A stretch of DNA of 64,000 bases. Origin: Massospora cicadina (taxonomy: Eukaryota > Entomophthoromycota > Entomophthoromycetes > Entomophthorales > Entomophthoraceae). The notes beneath the pieces were generated by a model. It saw nothing but the letters and a program-made list of their open reading frames with translations. It had not been told where the DNA came from and made no database searches. Below, one piece after another: positions 22,853-34,859 of this stretch (the first letter of the stretch is position 1; each line of letters starts with the position of its first letter). The translations under genes and the position numbers were made by a program. The stretch lies in NCBI GenBank assembly GCA_022478985.1, contig JAKSZP010008040.1, positions 62,001 to 126,000 of the forward strand, read 5' to 3'.

Positions 22853-23820
22853 AAAGATTGCAACTAAATCAGGGGGAAAAAGGTTTTTCTAAAGGAGCAA
22901 ATTTGTGTGGATGAGGGTTGGTTTGATTCCTCCCAGGCTGATATTCCGTCAACTGAAACGCAGGGGGGCTAGAACAAACCAACTTGGGCTCATGGGCAGC
23001 GTTGGGCACCAGAACCAATATGGATTTAATTTGACATTGAGAACAGAAGCTGAGGCCAATTCAGCAAATCCAATTATGAATTTACCATTCTGAGGGCGGG
23101 TTTCATGGCAGAGAGCTGAATTAATTGAAGTTGCTGCTTTGAAAATCTGGTCCACTGTCTCCATAGAGTGGACCAAATAACGTGATGAGTATAGCCAAAT
23201 TCAACGTGGTTTAGAAAAGTGCTTGTAGTACATCCCCCAGGAAGATCCAGCACTGGGGCTTGCTCATGGAAGGCTGCAATAAAAGACGCCATGCTAGGAA
23301 CTTCAGCGTTCATAGAGAATAATTGAAACATACTTTTAGAGCTTGGCGTAGGATATTTTAACGCTGCTGACAATACTTTAACAAGTTAGGTGAGGTCACC
23401 TGCCCTAATGACAGAACTCAAAAGACCTTGAACCCACCAAGAGGCTTCACCTTCAACTGCATCCAGAAGGGCTACGCTCTGCTGAGCATTTGTCAGTGAA
23501 GCGGCACTGTTCAGTACAATCACGGACTGCATCTGCACCTTGAAAGGGAGTTGAGGACCTAATTTGGAACCTCATGGGGGGAACATTTGAATCTTCTAGT
23601 TGGAGGTGGGCTGAGTGGAAAGTAGAGGGCAATGGGGCAATACAGCCACAAAGGAATTTCTCCAAAGCCATCCAGGAGCTGCTTACAAAATTAGTGATTG
23701 ACCCAGTAAAACTACATAAGGCAGGCTACCAACTGCACGTTCATATGGTAGATGGTGATCACCGCTGCGCCCATCTAATGAGGAGGGCAGAAATGGCTGG
23801 AAACAGTGGACGGTTAATTA
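22853..23820 (-). pseudogene. Gypsy B gag region
   Basis: Minus ORFs at 23074-23373 and 23453-23671 occupy the gag position between the 5' LTR and protease. The first contains a long amphipathic stretch (SMASFIAAFHEQAP, then HVEFGYTHHVIWSTL) compatible with a decayed capsid region. No zinc knuckle is evident. Element A lacks most of this segment. No canonical tRNA primer-binding TGG follows the 5' LTR; the junction reads TAATTAACCG. Assignment is by position only. Confidence 0.5.
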
Positions 23821-25935
23821 TGTCAGGAAAGCAACAGATAAAGTTTAGACTGGCCTGCCAGTTAGGATGCAGAAACACCCAAAAGGCGAGCCAGAATGAC
23901 AGGGGCACTGCTGCTCAAAAGACTTATAAATGTTATGGGAGATAAGTAACCAATGAGCGCTGACAGGCCGCAAATGTAAAAGGACCTGGCAAGAAACCAG
24001 GCTGTTGATGCCCCAGGGCCAATGGGCCTGGGAGTAGGAAATTGTGGGACCGGATTGGATGGTTTGGTTTCCCCATTAGGGAACTGGGTATAGAAATATT
24101 GGTGAGGGTGCAGATCCTTGCCTGGATAGGGGATAACTTTATCCATAAAATGCTGAGATCCTGGTGGCGGATTGCCTCAGAAATCAGGGGAAAGTTCAAC
24201 AAAGTTCTTGACACAGTAGGCTCAATTGATTGCGGTGGGGACCAAAGTTACTAACATGACTAGGATAGCCTAGTCAGTACAAGGCCCAATATGTCACATT
24301 GGAGGCGTCATGAGGGTTTGTAAAAGAAAAAATGAACTAATGAAATAAATTGGAGCATGGGGAATTTCAAAACAAATTCTAAAATGAAGAGAATCAACCG
24401 TAAATTTTCCCAGTGTGTCACAATTGTTTATTTAGCATATCAATTGGAGAATAGTTAAGAAACGCATGGTATCAAGGCCCTTGAGATCTGACCTAACCAA
24501 CCCTTTTGAGTTGGGCACCACTAGTGCTAATAAAGAGATCTGAACTAATCTGGCAAACTTTGAGTGGGGGAAATAATTTATATGAAACTGACTTCAAAAG
24601 GGTCAGCGGCAGGTTGAGTCATTATCAATTCATCCACGGACACCCAAATTGTGAATTTTCTGCATTTTTAATGATTCAAAAAATGCCATCTCACCCAACG
24701 GGAAATGGGAGACTCCCAAGATCACCCCACATAGGGGCGGTCCCAAGAGGTTGGAACAGGTTTGGGGCGACCAACCCACATGCACCCAGTCACTCTGGCG
24801 TCATTTTGACCAGGCGAGATCTTCCAGATGGAGGCTTTAATCCTGCCAGAGAGAGTTAAGTGCTGGAGGCTACTTTTTCTGAAGACACAATGTTGTTGGC
24901 GAGTTTTACTGAAGGTTTGACCCTAGATGCTTTATTCAAAGAAGGCACCCAGCTGTCAGGCTTTGTTGCCGATGGTTTGGTGCTGTCAGCCACTAATGCT
25001 GAAGTTTCGTTGATGTCAGCTACATTTGTCCCCTTCGCCCCATGTGTAACATATGGTATTCATCCATTCAGTGCATTGGCATTCTGGTTTGAATTTTCCA
25101 AGTCTTTATCAATTAACTTTAAAAGGATTTTTGGTGTTTGTCAGGTTTAGATACTGGGTTGTGCCTCACCAGAATAATGATTAGGCTCTTGTAAGTTTAA
25201 TCAATGGCTTGGACAAGGCACCAGAAAGGCGACTTTTAAGGTTGAGCCCATGCAATTCTAAACTTAGTTCAGAATTCTCTCTCACTCTCTTGTTTCCAAC
25301 TCTCACGTAAGTTTCTCTGGTGGCCTCAGGGCCACCCTTACCTTATCTTACCTGATGATCCGCGCACACCAAGTTTTTGTCACGTTAACAAAAACTTAAG
25401 ATTTTAGGGCTTGATCTCCCTCTAATATCCTGTATTTTACTTGGTGTGTTCGTGGCATCAGATTATCAGGATCCTGTTCATCCATGACTCTTTATTCAAT
25501 AATAAAGAATAAGGCTAATTCCAGGGTTTGCAATCTCACATCTTTATCTCATCTTTGCATCACTTTAAATTTCCCTAATTCTAAGGTTTTCTACCTCAAG
25601 AGCCCAGATCAGGCTGGACATTTGGCATCAATTGCATCGAGCCTAAGGTAATATGGCGATCATACCTGGGACGTTTCTGACTGTTGCACCATGTGGATGC
25701 TGGTTAGCTGAAAACTTGGCACAAACTCCCTCAATTTGTTGTACCAATTTTCCAGATGTTAGTACTGGGATAGGGGGTAGAATCCTTAAAGGTAATCCAT
25801 GACCCACTGCTCGCCCACCACATGGGCAATGTTGCCCTGGGAGATGAGGGGGTCGCTGGCCTTCTTAGACCTCTTTTGGATGGGAAAGGGAACCCCACCC
25901 AGTCCAAGAGGAGGGGACACTCCCCCAGACTTACA
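23821..25935 (-). repeat. 5' LTR of Gypsy B (contains solo LTR G)
   Basis: Left edge TGTCAGGAAAGC, right edge TCCCCCAGACTTACA. Without the inserted G element it is about 1466 bp, close to the 1405-bp partner. Sequence resumes in register on both sides of G. Confidence 0.8.
25045..25688 (+). mobile_element. solo LTR G, 644 bp
   Basis: Begins TGTAACATATGG, ends TCTGACTGTTGCA, and is flanked by an exact 5-bp duplication CCATG (25040-25044 and 25689-25693). It contains a short palindrome GGTGGCC...GGCCACC (near 25319) and an AATAAAGAATAAGG stretch that could serve in polyadenylation. No other copy was found in the window. TG...CA ends with a 5-bp duplication indicate an LTR; the parent family is unknown. 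Confidence 0.75.
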
Positions 25936-26288
25936 GCTTGATACTTGTAAAAAAATATTGCCTTAATTAATCTTATTGCTTTATGATGCTGCCTTTTTAC
26001 TCAATCACTTCTTTTGTAAATCCTTCAGGCGCTCTTAACAGGTCAAGAGAAAAGTTTCAGCTGATATGAAGTTTGGAGATAAATGTAGTCTTTGGAGAGT
26101 TCTTGTCATACATAAAGGCTTTCCTTGGGAAGTTGTTCCCTACAGTTATGGTGTCTTGTCCATTTCAGAGGAGTTAAGCTAAAAGATCAGGGTCTGGAGT
26201 GCTAACGGTGCCTTGATTAAATCAATCCAGTTTTAAGACTATTTCCTCTTGATGCAACTCAGAAGCTGCTTGGCAGGAAGCGCCACTT
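25936..26288 (-). other. element E internal region, right part, with primer-binding site
   Basis: Joins with 15495-16822 once B is removed. The reverse complement of 26272-26285 is TGGCGCTTCCTGCC, three nt after the 5' LTR in minus reading. That is the position and TGG start expected of a tRNA primer-binding site. No gene domain recognised. Confidence 0.55.
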
Positions 26289-27033
26289 TGTCATGATGCC
26301 AGGTGAGAACACTGGTTTCTTGAGATTCTGAAGGCAGGGCTCCAAAGTTTTCCAGCGCTTAATGAGACTTTCTCCATCAAAATAAAATAAGCATTTAAAT
26401 AAATGTAAGATAATTAGTAAATTTAGTTTAAAAGTACTTTATTTGAAAATAAATCAGTACTATTTATAGTACTGTTAAAACAAAAGGGTGTTTCAAGATT
26501 GTTGGGAAACTCAAGGAGCGATTCATGAAACCCAAGTGACTTAACCATTATCTTGTAAGGCCAGCTGAGCTTCTTGATATTCTGAAGTTATCTTCATAGC
26601 AACAACTGAATAGGAGATGGGATTATTTGGTTAGACTTTGGTAGAGGATTGGGATTGAGGAAAAAGAAAGGAGTTCCATTGTAAGGTACAGTGGAAAGGG
26701 ATGGTACATGAAGTACACAGTTATTCTTGAATGAGGCAATAAATCCAGGAGCTCTTTAAATATTAAGGTCTTTATTAGTTGAATTAGCAGGTTTAAATAG
26801 ATATTAGGATTAAGTAAATTAAACGTAAATAAAAACGTAAAGTTCATTACCCAAGTTTGGAACAACTCAATTAATACCTCAAATTTGATTTCCAAAGTGA
26901 CAATGTGAAATTAAACCTTAAGTAATGACTTATCTAACCATTTAGGCATATTAAAAATTAAGTCCTAGATATTGGTGTCAGCTGATATTATTCAGAGAAA
27001 AGGCTTCTACCTTCACTGGGGAGAATCCTGACA
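26289..27033 (-). repeat. element E 5' LTR
   Basis: Begins TGTCATGATGCCA and ends GAATCCTGACA, followed by GCATA. Length 745 bp. It preserves the empty site for the Gypsy A insertion present in the left LTR. Confidence 0.78.
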
Positions 27034-27400
27034 GCATATATGCTGATAGATATCATCTTCTTGTATGAACTTAACTGTCATCCTGGCGCCTAATCCCCAG
27101 ACCGCTTTGGCCTCCACCCACTTGGTGAGGTGATCAATGGCCACAATTATATATTTAAATTGCCCTGAAGTATTGGCCAGAGGTTTAACAACGGCAATAG
27201 AAATGGTATGTCAAAAGTTAGGTTTAACTTGTTGATAAAATATGGATTTCTGGTAGGGCCCATTCACCTGGCTTTCCTTACTACAGCAGAGAGTCTCATT
27301 CACGTCAATATTCTTAAAACACAATAGTGGTTCTGTTTTAATACCTCAAAAGTTTTTCTTGAGACCACCATCCTCCGTCGCCTAGTGGGATCAGATAATA
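27034..27400 (-). pseudogene. Gypsy D integrase, N-terminal half of catalytic core
   Basis: Read on minus, near 27100-27160, the frame gives VAIDHLTKWVEAKA, the first-Asp block of Gypsy integrases. The sequence runs into element E after a DIYQH-like stretch and resumes at 8195 with the next conserved block. The upstream zinc-binding part is degraded. Confidence 0.7.
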
Positions 27401-28900
27401 ATATTGATTTGCTCCATTAGTCAGAGTATCCAATATTGCTGATTATTTAGTACTTTAAAAAGCTTTTCTTTTTGAACAATTATGTACTTTTGTAAATTTT
27501 CTAAGCAGTGCTGAACTTCACCCGGTTCATTGTTATATTGATGAATCAGCATCTTGTTAAATAATTTATTGGCTGCATCAGCCACCAAGGCATGGTGGGA
27601 AGTCGAGATAACCCATCAGCATTTTGATGCTAGATGATGGTTCAGTGCTGAATATCAAAATTTCAAGCTTGTAATTTTAAAGCCCATCTAGCCAGCCGCC
27701 CTTCAATCTCCTTTAGATTATGTAACCAATGGATAGGCACATTATATGTTACTACATTAAATATTACTTCATGTATGTAAGATTGGAATTATTTAAAAGC
27801 ATAAATAACTGCCAGTGCACTCCTTCTCAGTTACAGTGTAGTTCCATTCATAAACTATAGGGTTTGGCTACAAAAGCCATGGGATGCTCAATTACATCAG
27901 AATAAAGTTGAGATAACACTGCCCTGAAGGTGGAAAGAGAAGTATCCATTTAGATAATAAACAAATTTTTTTTGAGATTAGGATTTATCAATAGTGGCGC
28001 TTGAGTGAGGTAAAGCCTTAATGTATCAAAGGCTTAGTGAAAATTCCTTGTACACTAAAGAATACACCATTTTTAAGAAGGTGAAATAGCAGTTCACTTA
28101 ACTTACTAAATTTTTCTAAAAACTGGCGGCAATAGCCAATCATTACTAAAAGCACTTGTTTGTTGCACTTTTAACTCGTTCACGTCATGCATTCAATAGC
28201 TTCAATATTTTTCAGCTAGGGCAAAAAGCCATGTTTTTTTAATGAAAAACCCTATAGATTTCAGCTGCTCACAAAAAATTTACACTTATTCAGCTTAATA
28301 TTCAAATCATTCTTGCAAGATGTTAGAAAACTTTCTTCAAGTTTTCCATATCCTCAATAAACGTTCTTGATAAAACGTTGATATCATTCAAATACAAAAG
28401 AACATGGGAAATCTTTAGATAACCAAGGATTTATCCATAGCCTCCTGAAAAGTCATGGGGGCATTGCACAGCCCCTGCGGCATTCTAGTAAGCTGGCAGA
28501 GGCCCTGGGCTATAGTCATGACATATTTTCTTGCTCCTCTTTGGGCAGCTCTATCTGCAAATGGCCAGAAATTAACTCCATGGCTGAGAAGTATTTTGCG
28601 CCGCCCAAGCGGTCTAGTGCATCATTATTTATGGTAAAGGATAGGATCCTTTTGATAATGCTATTAAGCTTCTGATAGTCTATTACCATAAGGTTAGAGC
28701 CATCCTTTTCCTTGACAATCAAAGCTGGGGAGGCTCAAGGATCCTTGGAGGGCAATAGAATTTTGTGTTGTATTAGATGAGTAATTATAGCATCAACAAC
28801 TTGATCTGATACCTTAGAACATCTAATCAGATGGAGGCAAATTGGCGGAGCATTACTTTATCAATTTAGTGTAGCAACCCTGTGCACAACCCAAATCAAA
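27401..28900 (-). pseudogene. Gypsy D RNase H and reverse transcriptase remnants
   Basis: RT blocks on minus: IVKEKDGSNLMVIDYQKLN (about 28660-28720), LDRLGGAKYFSAMELISGH (about 28550-28610), then VLLYLNDINVL. The catalytic YxDD at 28383-28394 reads YLND (Asp to Asn). The RNase H block TEKE...ALAVIYAFK appears near 27800-27835 with a frameshift. The rest is interrupted by stops. Confidence 0.75.
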
Positions 28901-31681
28901 ATTGTATTTTTCAAATATAACGCTGTTTTCCCAAAAAAACCCAGAGTTTAGTCCTTCTCCTCCTATGTTAACTCAAGAGGCTTTCCCAAAAAATTAAAGA
29001 GAAAACGGATTGCTCAGTACCTTCACTAAGGCCTATTTAATCAAACTGACTAAACTCATAAACAAACTGGACTTCTTCAACTGGTAGTAGGTGTACAAAA
29101 GCAACAAATAAATGTCACTAGATCTGAATAGGGTACACGTATAGGTTGGCTAGTAGCACTTAAATTTTGCCATTATTGGAAAGAATAATCCCAGGCACAA
29201 TGACCAACTCTAATTTCAATCAACAAAATGGTGCACATAATCTGCCATAGAACTATAAGGGATTATCAAATTAATTTTGGTCCCCACAATAAGTTGGTTT
29301 CCCACTAGAATGATCAGGCTATGATTATCATGTAATGGAATAACATTATAATCTACAATCTGGATAAATAAATAACAGGTATGCCCATGAAGCCGCTGAT
29401 GCTCATTTGCACTAAGCCATCCTCCAAAGAAGTCTAACAAACCTCCGCCTTTGAGGCGTGGGGGCCTCATCCTTTTAGTTATAAAATTTTGGAAAAAATT
29501 GCCCCAGTATTTTAGGATGTTCCTAAAATCAGCCTTGACTCCTTAGTTTCTAATAAATGAGGTTAAGGAGTTTATACTTTTGGTTTGCGAAAATGATGAT
29601 AGGATAAGATAGTACTAAGGAACTAAACTTTAGTGGAAAATCACTGTAGTCTCCTTCAGGCGTAGTGGTATGGGAGCCCGCCATACCATAGACTTTCCAA
29701 TGGTCTATGTCCAACATGAAGCTTGGTCTCTTGGACAGCTTGGTAGACTTAATATTAACTGATGCTACTGTCTACAATAGCTCTTACCTTGAGCTCATTT
29801 ACTTTAAAATCAATGCAGGTACACTTGGAAAAGTAAGTATTATAAGTCATAATTGTGTGGACCTCCAAAGTGTCTGCTTGATCCAAACAATTCTAGATAT
29901 CTTCGCCTAGTTAAGTACTATATTCCTTTATAACCTCAATAGGTATTGCCACTAGGACTCCATTCAATTTGTGGATATCTCCAGAGTCAACTGAAAGATC
30001 TTGTTGATCTAGCTGTTAAACATAAGGCTTCAATCCTTTTTCTGGTGCCAAATCAACTTTGCATTCTTACCAGGAACGGTTAGTCTTGGCTACCATATCA
30101 TCTGCCATTACTTGCTGAACCGCTGGAGGTGGCACATTGTTAAATGCCTTCTCCTGGATGGAAAGTGATGTCAGAAGTTTTTACATACTGATGATTTTTT
30201 TAGAGGATGCAGAGATAGAAAACCTCTGCTCTATTCCGCTCTGCTTTTGTCAAGTTCCCCTCATCCTTGGGATTCTCCAATTAAACCTTGAATCTAGACC
30301 TCAATTTTGGGGCAATGATTTGCATAATGCCCCAAGTTCTTACAATATTAGCAAGTGGTCTAGTAAGATCAGGCTGATAAAAACAAAGGCCAGAAGGCCG
30401 AGCTAGTTCTTGCTTTTAAGAGATGGCTCAGGATTGTGGGTCATGAGGCTCTTGCAGATTTTGGTTAGGCCCTCAAAAGTGGTGGTGCATCGATGGAAAT
30501 AATTCACCATATGATTTATATTGCTTTACTCGTTCATTACTAATATGAGGATTCTATACAATTCTGTGTTGGGCTCAAAGGCATGAAAAGAGCAAATTGG
30601 GTGTCAAAAGTCATTTAAAACTTTGGCATTAGATAGTTCTGCGCATACAGGCAAAAACGTTCTGCAAATACTAGAATTTTGTCTCTTTTAGATGAGACAT
30701 TGAAAATTTCCATCTTCTGAGTGTTCATCCTTTCCGCTCTGGTGACTCTTTAATAAGAGTATCTCTGGCGTTAAGTAGGACACACCAACCTTCTTTAATT
30801 TTGAAATAACTAAGTCCTGAATTTTGGAGCCTAAAGAGCTCATTATCACTGCCAACTTAGCAGTTTCATATGCTCCGCCCATACTAATTTCAAATAAAAC
30901 CAAAAAATTGTGCACATTTACCTTTTTGGTAAACTTTTAAAATTAAAAGGGTTGACCAGAAAATGATTTCCATGGCTGCAGGGCCAAGGAGCCTGCAGTG
31001 ACAACATCTGACTTTCCAAGTTACTAATACATGGAGGGGGGTGACATGCCATTGAGCTGCAGTATTGTCAGAGTATGCAGAAGCACCAATGGTCAGAGTG
31101 GTGGGAACAACTATAAGCGGGTACATGTGACCCACACCTCATTGATCTAACTATTCTGTTCCATCAGAAGGGGTTTCAGAGCAACTTGACCCTGGTGGAA
31201 CTTGCAAATATCCTGCTGAATCTACTACATAAATTGGTTTATTCCCTCAGAAAAAATTGACTGCGTTTCGCCTGCAACGTGATCTTCATAGTAAACATCA
31301 TTTTAGTTAGTGGCCTGAAAGTCAGATTTCAAGGCGCCGTTTTCTCTCATTAAGAACCTTACTGTTTGTCTCTGATTTTTAAGTTCCTTACATAAGGAGT
31401 CAAGATTCTGATATAAATTTGTAATGGATAGGACAGCTCCGTTCATATCTTTACTAAGTCAACACTTATAGATCATGACCTAATATGTTATTAGAGAGCA
31501 GGCCAATGTGAGCATATATGTCCTCTCACACCTGATGAATCTCATTAGATTACTTTAGCAGGGCCTCGTGGCCAACCTTATTGCATCATAGTGTTGCACT
31601 ACATCTTCTGTGAGGGAGTCTGCATTTGGGTTTATAGAATTCATACTATTGACAATTGACTCAGGAGGAAAGTTAAAGCCC
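28901..31681 (-). pseudogene. Gypsy D protease and gag remnants
   Basis: A CCHC zinc knuckle of Gag is readable on minus at 30312-30353 (C-stop-Y-C-K-N-L-G-H-Y-A-N-H-C), with one internal stop. Gag-like frames extend rightwards through 30688-30915 and 30890-31135 toward the primer-binding site. The protease should lie between the knuckle and RT. The minus ORF at 29216-29470 occupies that place, but its active site is not convincing. Heavily decayed. Confidence 0.6.
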
Positions 31682-31697
31682 CCTGTAATGAGCACCA
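31682..31697 (-). other. primer-binding site of Gypsy D
   Basis: Read on minus: TGGTGCTCATTACAGG, 2 nt after the 5' LTR. Nearly the same motif (TGGTGCTCACTACAGG) follows the 5' LTRs of C and H, so the three families probably use the same tRNA primer. Confidence 0.7.
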
Positions 31698-31699
31698 CA

Positions 31700-32466
31700 T
31701 GTGAAAACTGGTACAGCGGCATTTTATTTTTAGTGCATAGGTTATAAACAAGCCACTTTCAATTTACTGTATGAGGATATTTACCTTGGCTAAAAACTAA
31801 CATTAAGTTTTTTTAAAAGGTTGTTATTTAAACAAAACAATAGAGCAAACTGTAGTATCAGATACTGACAGTGGCCTAAAGCTCACTAATGGCTTTTCTC
31901 TCTGAATTGCCTCTCTTAGTTTCTCCAGAGAAGGATCCCCTTTCACCAGGCAACCCCACCCAGATATCCTAAATCTACCAGAGTTCTCATTAGTGCTTTT
32001 CATGGTTACTAAGAAGCACCCGCAAATGGCAGGCTGAAAATTGTAATAGCTAAATTAGGTTGGAAAGTGAATAATTAAGGCTCAAGGCATTTCTATAAAA
32101 GATGCTATACATCAGATGTAGACAAATTATTAGCGGTTGGCTATAATAGATATAGGACCCTATTAATGATGAATTTACACTGTCTTAGGACAATGTAGAA
32201 TAGTACGCTAAAGTAAATTAGGATCAATAAAGCACAAGAGGACATGGCGTTGATGGCCATAAATTAAGGGAATGAGAGATGCGCCAGTAGAGATTTAGTG
32301 TTTAAATTACTAGTAAATTGATACGTTGGGCCAATACTTATATAAACATGGGCCACACAGCGAACTATTTACCATGTTCTAATCAAATCCACTATCTACT
32401 TATCATTTAAAGAGAATAAGATAATTAGATAGATAGAACCCAGATGGTTGGTCAAACATTACAACA
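31700..32466 (-). repeat. 5' LTR of element D
   Basis: 767 bp, from TGTGAAAACTGG to CATTACAACA, followed by CTCAT (32467-32471). Uninterrupted partner of 5502-7451. Confidence 0.78.
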
Positions 32467-32471
32467 CTCAT

Positions 32472-32604
32472 CTGGGGAGTAAACTAGAAAAATTTCAATT
32501 AACTTACCTTTACAAATATAATGACCTAAAATTTGTCATCCACCTCTTTTAATTATTTGTGAATAAGCTCCATTTTACGGTTGCATATGTTTTTAATTTT
32601 TGTA
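32472..32604. other. short spacer between D and solo LTR F2
   Basis: AT-rich, no gene. It faintly resembles D's 3' internal end (7455-7510), so an LTR shared with a lost neighbouring element is possible. Confidence 0.35.
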
Positions 32605-33666
32605 CAGGTTGTTGCATATATTGCTTTTTGAAAAAATATGTGACTCTATTAGTGTTCCAGGACAAACACTATGAAGATTGCTGGCCCTTTCTCTTTCACC
32701 AACATAGGTGAACTTTCCTTACAAATCTGCAGGGCAACCCACCAACCCAGAAGACCAACAACTTCATTTTCTGAGATTTAACCACTAATCATGGCTCAGA
32801 GGTCCTCTTCTAGAACTTTTCCAGAAATTATGGTTCACTGGTCTCTATTGACTTCCTCAGGGTTCCTCCCCTTTAGTCCCTCTGGTCCATCATTATCAAT
32901 GACCAGTTGGTCAAGTTCTCGCTTGGTTTCTCTGAAGCTTCAGGTTAAGAGTTGGTTGCGCCAACCACTCCAGGTGTTTTAACCCAGTACTTAACCTCTG
33001 AGTATCTTCAGTCCCATCTCAACCAGATAAGCTAACCTCTTTTAACTGAAATCCAGTAAAGGTAGGCAAACCATGATTAATTAAAGGAGAAGGTTTAAAG
33101 ATATAAAATTTTTCTATTAATAGGGAGATTCAACTATTTATTGGCGTTAACCTGAATTTTAATGACATTGGCAGTAATTGTCATCTCTCAATTGTCAGTA
33201 CTCTACTAGAAATTCCAATCACCCGCTATTTGGCTGGCAATCATCCCTGCTTGATTCATCCTTCTCCACGTCTAATATATTACATGGGGTAAACCAGAAT
33301 CTGTTGCTGATTTAATCTTATAATTTACTTTATATATTTGTTGAAACTAACATTGGCTTCAATCGCTGGTAATTTTTAACTAAAGTCAGGGGATGTCTCT
33401 TTTGCGCATGACTTTAGGATCACTCTTAGATCCCTTGGCACCATAGCCAGTCAACTGATCATCCTTGGCATAAGTTGCCGGCTGATCTTAGAATAGGTAA
33501 TTGAATTGGATCATCCTTGGCCTCAGTAGCCAGTGATCCAGTAAAACTTGATGTCAGCTCTTGATTTATCATATAAAATCTAATTTGATTAGATTATATT
33601 ATGGCTCAACATCCTCAGAATCAGTCAACTGTGTAAATTGGCCAAAAAATTATCAGGGGTTGTTCC

Positions 33667-34811
33667 TGTTGGGATTTTTGCCCACCTTTCCAGCTTCCTA
33701 GGTTATCTACTGGCTTGGTAGGGGATAAGTACCTCTAGCAAATGAATCAGATATTGGTTGGCCTCAATTTTGGATTAATAATGTCCAGGGAACTTTTGGG
33801 TAAATTTCTAGGTTTAAATCCATTAAAATCAATCAGTGTGAATGCTTAAGATTTTTTTGGGCAGAGTTGCTGACGAAATTGTGGCTTCTGATAGTTGATC
33901 ATTGATTAACTATTAGATGTACCAATTGAAGTTGGTCAAGTTTTATCACCAACTGATTGGTATTTAATTATCAATTGTGAGGCGAGTGATGCCTCCTGCA
34001 CATGCAAAATTAATCAGTTGATTTGCAACCTGATATAATGGGTAAAATCCCAGTACCTAAGCAGGTCACAAGCCAAACGTAATTGGCTCACTGTGATTGA
34101 GTGGGAACATTAGGGACACATTTTCTGGCTCTTTCCGTTTTCAGGTCTTTAGGATGTCTGACAGAGAAATCCATAACCTAAATGGAGAAGACTATCGCCA
34201 GTTGAGACTTCATAGGGAAATTCAATGGCAACACCTGCCGCTTCATGGCTGAGGTGCCACTGAGGAGTTGGGCACCGAATCCCCTCCATAAATTCCCTAG
34301 TAATTTTTAAAAAAGTAGATTAATTCATATTTTACCTAAAACTAATTTAATATTAAATCTATTCATCTTCAGGTATAATTGTTGTAGTAAAATAATTGTG
34401 TACACTTTTGTGTGATAAAGAGTAAGATCTGAAATCTTTAGAAAACAAGCATACCTTTGAAGTAATTATCCACCGACTTAGTGTGATGGGAACTAAGGCT
34501 GGAAACCTCTGAATCTGAGAGTGGATCAAGTTCAGCTGGGTGTAAGGAAGAAGTCCCTAATTGTCAACCTAATCATTATTCCGTGGATCATTCCAAGTTT
34601 AGTGTTGGACCACATCTGGGTTATCTATACTACATGTAATAGTTGTTATACTATTATTGTTCATATATCTATTCCTATCAAGCAACATAGATTATGCAAT
34701 AATCAAATCTGTGTAACTAAGCTCTGGGAACAATCAGTAATGAAGCCAGAATTTAAAAATTGGTATTCCTTCCAGAATAAGTATAATAACCACTGGTACC
34801 AGATTTTAACA
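33667..34811 (+). repeat. 5' LTR of Gypsy C
   Basis: 1145 bp. It aligns with 47284-48579 and with the solo LTR 21421-22550. Position 34315-34336 is the empty counterpart of the SINE site in the 3' LTR. Confidence 0.85.
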
Positions 34812-34813
34812 AT

Positions 34814-34829
34814 TGGTGCTCACTACAGG
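34814..34829 (+). other. primer-binding site of Gypsy C
   Basis: TGGTGCTCACTACAGG begins 2 nt after the LTR, complementary to a tRNA ending CCUGUAGUGAGCACCA. The tRNA identity was not determined. Confidence 0.75.
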
Positions 34830-34859
34830 GGGTAATAGAGTAATATAAAACAATTCATA

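Larger units (their letters stand above)
16823..25935 (-). mobile_element. Gypsy element B, chromodomain type, sister of A
   Basis: LTRs at 16823-18227 and 23821-25935. Flanking TCTTG (16818-16822) and GCTTG (25936-25940) fit a 5-bp duplication with one change. Internal order on the minus strand is gag region, protease, RT, RNase H, integrase and chromodomain, all recognisably related to A. Two solo LTRs lie inside: a C-family LTR between protease and RT, and LTR G in the 5' LTR. B sits in E's internal region. All coding parts are broken. Confidence 0.82.
8196..27033 (-). mobile_element. LTR element E, non-autonomous, carrying A, B and a SINE
   Basis: LTR ends TGT...CTGACA occur at 8196/15494 (left copy, itself split by element A) and 26289/27033 (right copy). 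The duplication is GCATC / GCATA. With nested elements removed, E is about 3 kb: two LTRs of about 745-749 bp and about 1.5 kb of internal DNA without any pol domain I can see. Reading minus, the right LTR is followed after 3 nt by a primer-binding-like TGGCGCTTCCTGCC, and a G-rich polypurine tract precedes the left LTR. This is the layout of a LARD-type non-autonomous element. It is inserted in D's integrase. Confidence 0.75.
5502..32466 (-). mobile_element. Gypsy element D (old, interrupted by nested insertions)
   Basis: LTRs at 5502-7451 and 31700-32466 both begin TGTGAAA and end TTACAACA. The putative 5-bp duplication is CTCAG / CTCAT. A primer-binding site lies at 31682-31697. Minus-strand gag, RT, RNase H and integrase remnants run from right to left. 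Without the insertions (solo LTR F and element E with its contents) D is about 6.9 kb, a normal Gypsy length. The integrase is cut in two by E: its N-terminal half lies right of 27034 and its C-terminal half left of 8195, and the halves match one frame series when E is removed. All ORFs are broken. Confidence 0.8.

Noticed and set aside
29640..29720. tRNA-like stretch (GTAGTGGTATGGGAGC near 29660)
   Set aside because: Resembles a box A region, but no paired acceptor stem or proper box B follows at the right distance.
31700..32604. D's right LTR being shared with a second D-family element to its right
   Set aside because: The weak similarity of 32470-32510 to D's 3' internal end is short and AT-rich. 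The matching CTCAG/CTCAT flanks favour a single element, though this remains open.
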